From contig NZ_VSSS01000051.1 in the NCBI RefSeq assembly GCF_008123425.1, positions 186,001 through 250,000 on the forward strand: a DNA stretch of 64,000 nucleotides. Reading direction: 5' to 3'. This document shows positions 41,035-48,491 of the stretch, one piece after another. Origin of the DNA: Bradyrhizobium rifense (lineage in GTDB: Bacteria > Pseudomonadota > Alphaproteobacteria > Rhizobiales > Xanthobacteraceae). The position numbers and the translations under genes were made by a program. The notes below the pieces were generated by a model that ran no database searches, was not told the DNA's origin, and worked only from the letters and a program-made list of their open reading frames with translations. Each line of letters opens with the position of its first letter. Position 1 is the stretch's first letter.

Positions 41035-42015
41035 TCACCGTGCACGCCAATCCCGTGGCCGGCAGCCGAAACGCTGTTTGAACCGCCGTGTGAAGTGAGA
41101 GAGGTCCGAGAAGCCCCAGTCGAACGCGATGGCGCCGATCCCGCGGCCGCCCAGCGCCGGATCCTTCAGGTCGGCCGCCGCGCCCACGAGGCGGCGATCC
41201 ATCACATAGTCCGAAAACGTCGTGCCGGAGCGCTCGAACAGCTTGTGGACATAGCGCTCGCTGATGCCGACCGCGCCCGCGACCGCCGCGACCGTCAACC
41301 CCGGCTCGCGCAACCGCTCGTGAATGGCGCGGCGCAGCGCCAGTACGGTGGCATCCGCGAAGCTTGCGGCTTCCGCCGTCTGCGCCCGCGAGCGGCGCGA
41401 CAGGCTGAGTGCAACGAGGTCGAGCAGCACGTCGAACAGCCGAACGCTGTCCTCCTCCGCCATCCGCAATGCGCCGGCATTCAGGGAGCGTGCGGTCTCG
41501 ACGATGAGATGACCGACATGAGGATCGTCGGACACGCGCTCGGCCCTGAAATCGAACGAGGCCGGCAGCCGGTCGCGCAAGGCACGCGACGGCACCCAGA
41601 ACGAAGCGACCTCCAGCGTCGGACCGCGATCGTGCAACAAAGTCACCTCGCGGTCGCTGTCGACGATGCCGACCTGGCCCTGCGACAGGCTGACCTCGCG
41701 GCCATCCTGGAGCATGCGGCAGCGCCCGGCGAGCTTGAAGTTGAGATAGAAGCAGCTCTCGCGCGACGCCGCGATGTCGGCACGTGAACGATTCACGGTG
41801 TGCTCGGGAAACAGCACCCGGTTGATCGCGCCGGCCCCGAGCCCGATCGTCTCCACCTTGGCCGGGAAGCGTGACGTCGTCGCCGATTCCGGCGTCAAAT
41901 TCATGAAGGCCTGGCAGATCGCCTCGCGGTAATAGGAAAACTGCTCGTCCAGCCGCGTCTCCGCGGTGTTCCAGACGACGTGCCGCGGCCGGCTTGTGGA
42001 ATTGACCTGCTGCAT
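41035..42015 (-). CDS. AraC-family transcriptional regulator
   Basis: A 326-residue activator. The N-terminal sensing domain (about 35-210, AraC_binding_2 type) is followed by two C-terminal helix-turn-helix motifs (LTVAAVAGAVGISERYVHKLF and a second ending FSDLSHFTRRFKQRFG), the second described from about residue 290 on. The ATG at 42015 has GGAG eight bases upstream; the open frame continues to 42087 but that part holds the repeats. It is divergent from an alpha/beta hydrolase gene with three copies of a 10-base repeat between, likely its binding sites. Confidence 0.88.
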   Translation of the reverse strand: MQQVNSTSRPRHVVWNTAETRLDEQFSYYREAICQAFMNLTPESATTSRFPAKVETIGLGAGAINRVLFPEHTVNRSRADIAASRESCFYLNFKLAGRCRMLQDGREVSLSQGQVGIVDSDREVTLLHDRGPTLEVASFWVPSRALRDRLPASFDFRAERVSDDPHVGHLIVETARSLNAGALRMAEEDSVRLFDVLLDLVALSLSRRSRAQTAEAASFADATVLALRRAIHERLREPGLTVAAVAGAVGISERYVHKLFERSGTTFSDYVMDRRLVGAAADLKDPALGGRGIGAIAFDWGFSDLSHFTRRFKQRFGCRPRDWRAR

Positions 42016-42080
42016 CGGTTCACTCCGAGACCAATCCGGTTCACTCCCAGCCAAGCGGGAAATGGCCCGCCGGTTCACAC
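42016..42080. promoter_or_regulatory. three CGGTTCACwC direct repeats
   Basis: CGGTTCACTC occurs at 42016-42025 and 42037-42046, and CGGTTCACAC at 42071-42080. The first two start 21 bases apart (two helical turns) and the third 34 further on. Direct repeats at turn spacing are typical of AraC-type binding sites. The first overlaps the ribosome site of the araC gene. Confidence 0.5.
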
Positions 42081-42173
42081 TTCGCACAACAAGAATTGTC
42101 CGCCGCGCCTCGCGAGCGCCGCAAAGGACCCAATTGATGCCGATCTAACCACATCCTGCGGAGGAGCCACAAC

Positions 42174-42899
42174 ATGTCGACCTACGTTCTCGTCCACGGC
42201 GCCTGGCACACCGGTGCCGAGCTCGAGCCTGTCGCCGCCCCGATCCGCGCCGCCGGCCATCAGGTCTACCTCCCGACCATCAAGGGCAACCGCCCGGGCG
42301 ACGCCAAGACAACGGGGCTGAAGGAAGCGATCCAGTCGATCGCCGACTATCTCGCCGAGAACAATCTCAAGGACGTCGTCCTGCTCGGCCATTCCTATGG
42401 CGGCATGATCATCACGGGCGTCGCCGACCTCGCGCCCGAGCGCATCCGCCGGCTGGTCTATTGGAACGCCTTCGTCCCCAACAACGGCGAGTCGCTCAAC
42501 GACATGGTGCCGCCGCACTATATCGGGCTGTTCGATGCGATCGCGGCCGAGCGCGGCGACGGCTCGGTGGTATTGCCGTTCCCGATCTGGCGTGAAGCCT
42601 TCATCAACGATGCCGATCTCGAGACGGCGCAGCGCGCTTATGACATCCTCAATCCACATCCACTGGCGACCTTCACCGACAAGATCGCGCTCAAGGCCAA
42701 TCCAGCCGAGATGCAGCTGCCAAAATCCTACATCAACTGCACGGAAGACACCGCGCTGCCGCACAGCTACTCCTGGCATCCGCGGCTGTCGGAGAAGCTC
42801 GGCCTGTTCCGCCTGGTGCAGGTGCCGGGAAGCCACGAGCTGTGCTTCTCTGATCCGGCCCGCCTCGCCAAGGCGATCATGGAGGCGGGGCGCGACTGA
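42174..42899 (+). CDS. alpha/beta hydrolase (methylesterase/HNL-like)
   Basis: A 241-residue hydrolase. The family N-terminus YVLVHGAWHTG supplies the oxyanion hole; the nucleophile elbow is GHSYGG (Ser74) and the catalytic His is His221 in PGSHELCFS. This arrangement resembles plant-type methylesterases, hydroxynitrile lyases and bacterial salicylate-esterase-like proteins. No signal peptide. GGAGG lies seven to eight bases before the ATG. It is divergent from the AraC gene, which may activate it. The substrate is unknown. Confidence 0.87.
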   Translation: MSTYVLVHGAWHTGAELEPVAAPIRAAGHQVYLPTIKGNRPGDAKTTGLKEAIQSIADYLAENNLKDVVLLGHSYGGMIITGVADLAPERIRRLVYWNAFVPNNGESLNDMVPPHYIGLFDAIAAERGDGSVVLPFPIWREAFINDADLETAQRAYDILNPHPLATFTDKIALKANPAEMQLPKSYINCTEDTALPHSYSWHPRLSEKLGLFRLVQVPGSHELCFSDPARLAKAIMEAGRD

Positions 42900-42914
42900 C
42901 CTGCGCATCCCGCG

Positions 42915-42938
42915 CTGTTGATCGCGCGGTCGCTGTAA
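42915..42938 (+). other. remnant resembling an acyl-CoA dehydrogenase C-terminus
   Basis: These 24 bases encode LLIARSL and a stop and match the last 24 bases of the acyl-CoA dehydrogenase gene (41005-41028) at 21 positions. No upstream part of such a gene remains. It may be a scar of deletion or recombination between dehydrogenase paralogues, or chance. Confidence 0.3.
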
Positions 42939-43823
42939 CTATCTCATCCGCTTGTCGGCCGCGACGAAGTCGATGAAGGTTCTCACCTTCGCAGAGAGAT
43001 ATTTGCGGCTGGGGTAGACTGCGAACAGCCGGCCTTCGAAGATGGCCTCTTGGGCTAGGACTTGCTCGAGACGTCCGGCGGCGACGTCATCGGCGACCAG
43101 CCATTTCGGCAGAAAAGCAAGGCCCATGCCTTCCAGCGCAGCCATGTGGAGCAGCGTTTCGTTGCCGCTGCGCAAGACCGGATTCAATTTGACCGTTTCG
43201 ACGCCGCCGTCCCGTTTGAGCGAGAGGTTCTCACCTGGGTAAAGCGCATAGTGCAGCATGGACTGCCCCGCGAGGTCGGCCAGCCTCTTTGCTCGGCCGA
43301 CACGATCGAGATAGGCGGGCGCGGCGACCATGAGGAATGGGACCGTTGTGATCGGGCGTGCGATCAAGGTTTCATCCGGCGCCGCCGTCGCACGCAAGGC
43401 GAGATCGAACCCTTCTTCGACCAGATTGACCAGCCGACCGCTAAGATCGATGTCGAGCCGCACGTCCGGATAGCGGATTTGGTAGTCCGCCAGGACCTTC
43501 GCGAACATCGTGTTCGCCATCCACACCGGCGCCGTCAGCCGCAGCGTGCCGCGGGGAACGACTGTCGCCTTGCTGACGGCGGCTTCGACCTCGTCGAGCG
43601 AGTCCAGCATCTGCCGCGTCTGCTCGAAATAGAGCGTACCGCTCTCGCTCAGGCTGACGCGCCGGCTGGTCCGGTTGAGGAGCCGCGTGCCCAGCCGCTT
43701 CTCGAGCTGCATCACGTGCTTGCTCGCCATGGCGGGCGAGATGCGCAGGCGCTCGGCTGCGGCCGCAAAGCTCTTCAGCTCCGCGACCAGGCAAAACACC
43801 CGCATGCTGACCAGGGAATCCAT
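42939..43823 (-). CDS. LysR-family transcriptional regulator
   Basis: A 294-residue regulator of the AaeR/DsdC-like LysR branch: helix-turn-helix in residues 1-60 (FAAAAERLRISPAMASKHVMQLE), then a substrate-binding domain (about 88-290) with LSGRLVNLVEEGFDLALR. It is divergent from the DoxX-DsrE-TlpA genes across 102 bases and is their likely regulator. Its stop is only 39 bases from the hydrolase gene on the other strand. Confidence 0.91.
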   Translation of the reverse strand: MDSLVSMRVFCLVAELKSFAAAAERLRISPAMASKHVMQLEKRLGTRLLNRTSRRVSLSESGTLYFEQTRQMLDSLDEVEAAVSKATVVPRGTLRLTAPVWMANTMFAKVLADYQIRYPDVRLDIDLSGRLVNLVEEGFDLALRATAAPDETLIARPITTVPFLMVAAPAYLDRVGRAKRLADLAGQSMLHYALYPGENLSLKRDGGVETVKLNPVLRSGNETLLHMAALEGMGLAFLPKWLVADDVAAGRLEQVLAQEAIFEGRLFAVYPSRKYLSAKVRTFIDFVAADKRMR

Positions 43824-43885
43824 GAGATCATCAACATAGGGGAAATGAACACATCCCGGAAGACATAATGATCAAAAATGGAGAA

Positions 43886-43898
43886 ACCATCAAATGGT
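43886..43898. promoter_or_regulatory. short inverted repeat between lysR and doxX
   Basis: ACCATCAAATGGT is a 5-3-5 inverted repeat 28 bases before the doxX ATG in the divergent promoter region. It is a candidate LysR site, but short enough to be chance. Confidence 0.3.
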
Positions 43899-43925
43899 GG
43901 CAACCTCAAATGTTCGGAGACCACC

Positions 43926-44354
43926 ATGTCCACCACTGCCATTGAGACCGCCACGCCCGGCCGCCCCCTTCGCGTCGGGCTGTGGGTCGCGCAAGGCGCC
44001 ATCTTCTTCGTCTTCGCCGCCGCGGGGCTGGTCAAGCTGCTCACGCCCATTCCGCAGCTGGCCGCGATGATGCCCTGGACCGGCGAGCACTCCGAAGCCT
44101 TCGTCCGCATCATCGGCCTGATCGACATCGCCGGCGGCATCGGCATCCTGCTGCCGGCCCTGACACGGATCCTGCCGCGGCTGACGGTGCTGGCTGCGCT
44201 CGGCTGCACGGTATTGCAGATGTTTGCGATCACGTTCCACGTCTCGCGCGGCGAGGCCGCGGTCACGCCGCTCAATCTGGTTCTGCTGGCACTCGCCGTG
44301 TTCGTGCTGTGGGGACGCGGCCGCAAGGCGCCGATCGCGCCGCGGCAATTCTGA
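43926..44354 (+). CDS. DoxX-family membrane protein
   Basis: A 142-residue inner-membrane protein with four hydrophobic helices. The family pattern is FVFAAAGLVKLLTPIPQLAAM in the first helix (near residues 26-46) and IIGLIDIAGGIGILLPALTR in the second pair. DoxX proteins take part in membrane-linked redox and thiosulfate/thiol chemistry, though many paralogues are unassigned. The ATG at 43926 follows GGAG. It is the first gene of a three-gene plus-strand set with DsrE-like and TlpA-like genes. Confidence 0.86.
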   Translation: MSTTAIETATPGRPLRVGLWVAQGAIFFVFAAAGLVKLLTPIPQLAAMMPWTGEHSEAFVRIIGLIDIAGGIGILLPALTRILPRLTVLAALGCTVLQMFAITFHVSRGEAAVTPLNLVLLALAVFVLWGRGRKAPIAPRQF

Positions 44355-44373
44355 CCGGCGGGACAGCGCCGCC

Positions 44374-44835
44374 ATGATCTCTGCCAATGGATGGTCCCGC
44401 AGGGGCCTGCTCGCCGGCGCATCGATTCTCGCGGCCGGCGGCTCAGCCGCGGCCAAGGAGGATCGTCTCGCTGACGGCGTCGTGATCCTGATCGACAGCA
44501 ACGAGCCTTACGTGATGGGACATGCGATCAGCTACTCCGCCAACCTCGCAAAGCATTTTGCCGACAGAGGCGCACGGTTGCTGATCGAGGTCGTCGCCAA
44601 TGGCAAGGGCATCGACGTGTTTCGCGCCGACAGGACGCCGCTGATCGAGCCACTGGCGACGCTGCGGCAGTCGCTGCCCAATCTTACCTACAGCATGTGC
44701 GCATCGTCGAAGGCGATCGCGGAAGCCAAGGAGCAGGTCTCGATTCCGCTGATATCGGGCGCGAGCCTCGTCCCCTTCGGCATCGGACGCGTCGTCGACC
44801 TGCAACTCAAGGGTTTTGCCTATATCCATGCGTAA
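44374..44835 (+). CDS. DsrE/DsrF-like protein with Tat-type signal
   Basis: A 153-residue protein. A twin-Arg signal, WSRRGLLAGASILAAGGSAAA, occupies residues 7-27, so it should fold in the cytoplasm and be exported. The rest fits the DsrE-like fold (GVVILIDSNEPYVMGHAISY, LLIEVVANGKGID, SMCASSKAIAEAKEQ), with one conserved-looking Cys in the MCASS loop. DsrE proteins bind or transfer sulfane sulfur. It starts 19 bases after doxX and overlaps the TlpA-like gene by eight bases. Confidence 0.8.
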   Translation: MISANGWSRRGLLAGASILAAGGSAAAKEDRLADGVVILIDSNEPYVMGHAISYSANLAKHFADRGARLLIEVVANGKGIDVFRADRTPLIEPLATLRQSLPNLTYSMCASSKAIAEAKEQVSIPLISGASLVPFGIGRVVDLQLKGFAYIHA

Positions 44836-45433
44836 GACAGCTCGCGAGGCCGCCGCAGCACTGACCCGGCGATCGCTCCTGATCGCCGCGCCGGCGCTTC
44901 TTGTTTCCCCGCGTGCGAGCCGCGCGCAGGGCGGCGATCCCGCCTGGCCGCCGGTGTTCGAGACCGGCCGCAGCCAGTTCACGCTGGTGCGGCCCCGCGC
45001 CGCGATGCCGCAACTGCGGCTTCAGGACCTGCATGGAAAGGACGCTGTGGTGACGGCGAAGCCGGGACGCATCACGCTCGTCAATTTCTGGGCGACGTGG
45101 TGCGCGGCCTGCCGGCTCGATCTGCCCGTGCTCGCAAGCCTCGCCGGATCGCAACGCAACCAACTGGATGTCGTCGCAATCTGCACCGACACCAAGGACC
45201 TGCGAAAAATCCGCGCGTTCCTCGGCGGTCTCGCCGTACAGAACCTCGCCTGCTACGTCGATGCGCATGACGCGGCGGCGGAAGCATCTACCTCGGTCTT
45301 CACGCTCATCGGCATGCCCATCACCTATCTGGTCGGAGCGAGCAACCGCGTCGAGGGCTACATCACCGGCGCGGCCGAATGGCTCTCGCCGGCAGGCGCA
45401 CGCCTGCTGCAATTCTATCGCGAGCAAGCCTAG
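44828..45433 (+). CDS. TlpA-like thioredoxin-fold protein
   Basis: A 201-residue exported redoxin. The N-terminus carries LTRRSLLIAAPALLVSPRA, another twin-Arg-like signal. The thioredoxin fold shows VNFWATWCAACRLDLPVLA with the active-site CAAC at residues 92-95 and the cis-Pro in GMPITYLVG. Typical TlpA/ResA proteins have CxxC with Pro; Ala-Ala here would shift the redox potential. The ATG at 44828 overlaps the DsrE-like gene. It probably reduces or exchanges disulfides in the periplasm with its neighbours. Confidence 0.85.
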   Translation: MRKTAREAAAALTRRSLLIAAPALLVSPRASRAQGGDPAWPPVFETGRSQFTLVRPRAAMPQLRLQDLHGKDAVVTAKPGRITLVNFWATWCAACRLDLPVLASLAGSQRNQLDVVAICTDTKDLRKIRAFLGGLAVQNLACYVDAHDAAAEASTSVFTLIGMPITYLVGASNRVEGYITGAAEWLSPAGARLLQFYREQA

Positions 45434-45598
45434 ACCGAGGCAGCCTGCCGTCGCGCCAGCGGTTCCGATTGCCCCTGCTCGACCGCAAACGAAGTCGGAT
45501 TTGCGCGACAACCGTCATTGCAAGGTACGGCGGCAAACCATACGCTGCCCGCCATCGGCAGCCGCCGTCTGGTCTCGCTTGCATCGGGAGAATTGCGA

Positions 45599-47209
45599 AT
45601 GGTTCACGTCTCGCGACGGAAACTGCTTCAGCTTGCGGCTGTTGTACCATCGGCACTTACCGCTGCCTGGACGTCGGCTGCATCGGCTGCGACCGGAAAG
45701 AAGACCCTGACTGCGGTGATGCAGTCGGACCTTCGCGTCACCGACCCCGGCTTCACGACGGCCATCATCACCCGCGACCATGGCTATATGGTCTACGATA
45801 CGCTGCTCGGCATCGATTCCAGCTTCAAGGTGCAGCCGCAGATGGCCGACTGGACGGTGTCCGCGGACAGGCTGACCTACACCTTCACCCTGCGCGACGG
45901 CCTGAAGTGGCATGACGGCGCGCCGGTGACGGCGGAGGATTGCGTCGCCTCGCTGAAGCGCTGGGGCACCAGCGTCGACGGCATGGCGCGCAAGCTGATG
46001 GATTTCACGGCCGGCATCGAAGCCGCGGACGCCAAGACGATCGTCCTCAAGCTGAAGGAGCCCTATGGCCTGGTCCTGGAGACGATCGCCAAGCCATCGT
46101 CGATCTGCGCCTTCATGATGCCCAAGCGGCTTGCGGAGACCCCGATCACCAAGCAGATTCCCGAGCAGATCGGCTCCGGCCCGTTCAAATTCGTGGCGGG
46201 CGAATTCCAGCCCGGCGTGAAAGCCGTTTATGAGAAAAACACCGACTATGTGCCGCGCAAGGAGCCGGCCGAATGGACATCGGGCGGCAAGGTGGTCAAG
46301 GTCGACCGTGTCGAGTGGCTGACAATGCCGGACGCGCAGACCGCGCTCAACGCGCTGCAATCGGGTGATGTCGATTTCGTCGAAACGCCGCCGTTCGACA
46401 TGCTGCCCGCGCTCGAGTCCAATCCGGATGTCAACGTGACCATCCTGAACAAGTTCGGCTTCCAATCGTTCGGCCGGATGAACTTCCTGCATCCGCCATT
46501 CGACAATGTGAAGATTCGCCGCGCCGCGCTGCTCGCGATCAACCAGAAGGACGTGCTCGACGCCCAGATCGGCAATCCCAAATACTACAAGCTCTGCGGC
46601 GCATTCTTCATCTGCGATACGCCGCTGGCCAGCGACGCCGGCGGCGAGACCCTGATCAAGGGCAACGGCATGGCGGACGCCAAGAAGGCGCTGGCCGAGG
46701 CCGGTTACGACGGCACACCCGTGGTGATCCTCGCGCCAGGCGACCAGATCCTGCTGAAAGCGCAGCCGATCGTGGTCGCACAGCTCCTGCGCGAGGCCGG
46801 CTTCAAGGTCGATCTTCAGGCGATGGACTGGCAGACCGTGGTCACCCGCCGCACCAACCAGAAGCCGCCGAAGGAAGGCGGCTGGAACATGTTCTTCACA
46901 TACCAGGGCGCCGCCGATTCGATGAACCCGCTCGTCAATGGCGCGATGGTCGGCAAGGGCAAGGAGGGCGGCTGGTTCGGCTGGTCCGAGGACCCCAAGC
47001 TCGAAGAGCTGCGCGACGCCTTTGCCCGCGCCGCCTCACCGGAAGAGCGGAAGAAGATCGCCTTCGACGTGCAGAAAGAAGCCTACGATCAGGTGATCTA
47101 CGTCCCGCTCGGCCAGTTCCAGGCGCCGAGTGCATGGCGCAAATCGCTCACCGGCGTGATCGACGGCCCGGCGACGCCGATGTTCTGGAATGTGGACAAG
47201 AACGAATAG
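45599..47209 (+). CDS. family-5 (peptide/nickel-type) ABC substrate-binding protein
   Basis: A 536-residue exported protein with a Tat-type signal (VSRRKLLQLAAVVPSALTAA). It is a DppA/OppA-class binding protein: YTFTLRDGLKWHDGAPVTAED near residues 100-120 and GSGPFKFVAGEFQPG near 205. GGGAG precedes the ATG by eight bases; an in-frame extension to 45518 is rejected. No permease or ATPase genes follow, since the next gene is convergent. It may serve the Dpp-like system at 52-57 kb or one outside the window. Ligand unknown. Confidence 0.88.
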   Translation: MVHVSRRKLLQLAAVVPSALTAAWTSAASAATGKKTLTAVMQSDLRVTDPGFTTAIITRDHGYMVYDTLLGIDSSFKVQPQMADWTVSADRLTYTFTLRDGLKWHDGAPVTAEDCVASLKRWGTSVDGMARKLMDFTAGIEAADAKTIVLKLKEPYGLVLETIAKPSSICAFMMPKRLAETPITKQIPEQIGSGPFKFVAGEFQPGVKAVYEKNTDYVPRKEPAEWTSGGKVVKVDRVEWLTMPDAQTALNALQSGDVDFVETPPFDMLPALESNPDVNVTILNKFGFQSFGRMNFLHPPFDNVKIRRAALLAINQKDVLDAQIGNPKYYKLCGAFFICDTPLASDAGGETLIKGNGMADAKKALAEAGYDGTPVVILAPGDQILLKAQPIVVAQLLREAGFKVDLQAMDWQTVVTRRTNQKPPKEGGWNMFFTYQGAADSMNPLVNGAMVGKGKEGGWFGWSEDPKLEELRDAFARAASPEERKKIAFDVQKEAYDQVIYVPLGQFQAPSAWRKSLTGVIDGPATPMFWNVDKNE

Positions 47210-47217
47210 GCTTCCGA

Positions 47218-47241
47218 CCTCTCCCCACAAGCGGCGAGAGG
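47218..47241. terminator. hairpin between convergent genes
   Basis: A 9-bp stem with one mismatch (47218-47226 with 47233-47241) and a 6-base loop lies in the 39-base gap between the binding-protein stop and the amidohydrolase stop. No T run, so termination is a guess. Confidence 0.35.
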
Positions 47242-47248
47242 CAAAGCC

Positions 47249-48388
47249 CTAATTCGGATGCCACCAGCGGCCGCCGATGACGACGCCTTCGGAGACGATC
47301 TTGCGATCGCCGATCAGGTGCTCGCCGACGACGTCCTCATAGTCGAACTGGCCTTGCTTCACCGAGATCAGTGTGGCGTCGCCGACGCTGCCCGGCTTGA
47401 GGCTGCCGAGCTCGGGCCGCCGCAGCGCCATCGCGGCGTTCTCGGTCGAGGCCGCGATCACGTCCGACAGCGACATGCCCATGCAGAGGAATTTCGACAT
47501 GGTCGTCACCTGGTCGAAGGCCGGGCCGTCGATGCAGAGCTGATGGATGTCGGATGAGATGGTGTCCGGATAGAAGCCGTTGGCGAGCATCGCGCGCGCG
47601 GTCTTGAACGCGAACGAGCCCTTGCCGTGGCCGATATCGAACAGCACGCCGCGCTCGCGCGCATCCAGCACCGCCTTCTTCACCGTGCCCTGCGCGGTCG
47701 CGGGCGTGTTCGGGAACGGGCGGAATGCATGGGTCAGCACGTCGTCGGGACGCAGGCGGGCCAGCACCTCTTCATAGGTCGGGGGCGGATGATCGATATG
47801 CGCCATCAGGGGCATGCCGACCTCGTCGGCGACCTGGAGCGCGATATCGAGCGGCACTGCGCCCGAGGTGCCCGAGGAGTGCAGCCCGACGCGCACCTTG
47901 ATGCCGACGATGAGGTCGCGATTGGCATCCGCGACCTTGGCCGCTTCGATCGGATTCATCAGCCGCAACTCCTCGCTCTCGCCGACCATGATCCGGTGCG
48001 AGAAGCCGAAAATGCCGGCATGGGAGACGTGGAGATAGGCGAGGATGCGGACCTGGCTCGGTTCGATCACATGCTTGCGGAAGCCCGCGAAATTGCCGGG
48101 GCCGGCGCTGCCGGTGTCGACCGAGGTGGTGACGCCGGAGGCGCGGCAGAATTCCTCGGCATCGATGCCGAGCGAGGTGCCGCCCCAATAGACGTGGGTG
48201 TGAAGATCAATCAGCCCCGGCGTCACGATGAACTGCGAGACGTCGCGCACTTGGGTCGACGGATCCGCCTTGAGCCCACTGCCCACCGCCGCCACCTTGC
48301 CGCCGGCAAAGGCAACATCGGTCACAGCGTCGAGCTTCTGCGAGGGGTCAACGACCCGTCCGCCGCGCAGGATCAAATCGAAAGGCAT
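47249..48388 (-). CDS. amidohydrolase/deacetylase-family metalloenzyme
   Basis: A 379-residue enzyme of the dihydroorotase-like amidohydrolase superfamily. The metal-binding start is GLIDLHTHVYWGG near residues 58-70; other ligands are in HVSHAGIFG, MAHIDHPPP and SSDIHQLCIDG. The N-terminal GGRVVDPSQ and C-terminal GSVGDATLI belong to the small beta domain. Three ATG codons occur in a row; the third (48388) has the best distance from GGAG. Members hydrolyse cyclic amides, deacetylate amino sugars or act on N-acyl compounds; the exact substrate is open. Confidence 0.86.
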   Translation of the reverse strand: MPFDLILRGGRVVDPSQKLDAVTDVAFAGGKVAAVGSGLKADPSTQVRDVSQFIVTPGLIDLHTHVYWGGTSLGIDAEEFCRASGVTTSVDTGSAGPGNFAGFRKHVIEPSQVRILAYLHVSHAGIFGFSHRIMVGESEELRLMNPIEAAKVADANRDLIVGIKVRVGLHSSGTSGAVPLDIALQVADEVGMPLMAHIDHPPPTYEEVLARLRPDDVLTHAFRPFPNTPATAQGTVKKAVLDARERGVLFDIGHGKGSFAFKTARAMLANGFYPDTISSDIHQLCIDGPAFDQVTTMSKFLCMGMSLSDVIAASTENAAMALRRPELGSLKPGSVGDATLISVKQGQFDYEDVVGEHLIGDRKIVSEGVVIGGRWWHPN

Positions 48389-48415
48389 CATCATCTCCGG
48401 ATCAGGCAAACATGG

Positions 48416-48448
48416 ACCGGGCTGGAAGGGATACTTCCAGCCCGGTCG
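48416..48448. terminator. perfect 14-bp hairpin after the SPFH gene
   Basis: Stem 48416-48429 with 48435-48448, all 14 pairs matching, loop GGATA. It lies 43 bases after the SPFH stop on the minus strand and 27 before the amidohydrolase start. The downstream minus-strand sequence has only a short TTT, so it may also be an RNA-stabilising stem. Confidence 0.65.
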
Positions 48449-48491
48449 CCTCTGTTAGCAATTTTCACACCAGCGACGCAAATCAACTCGC

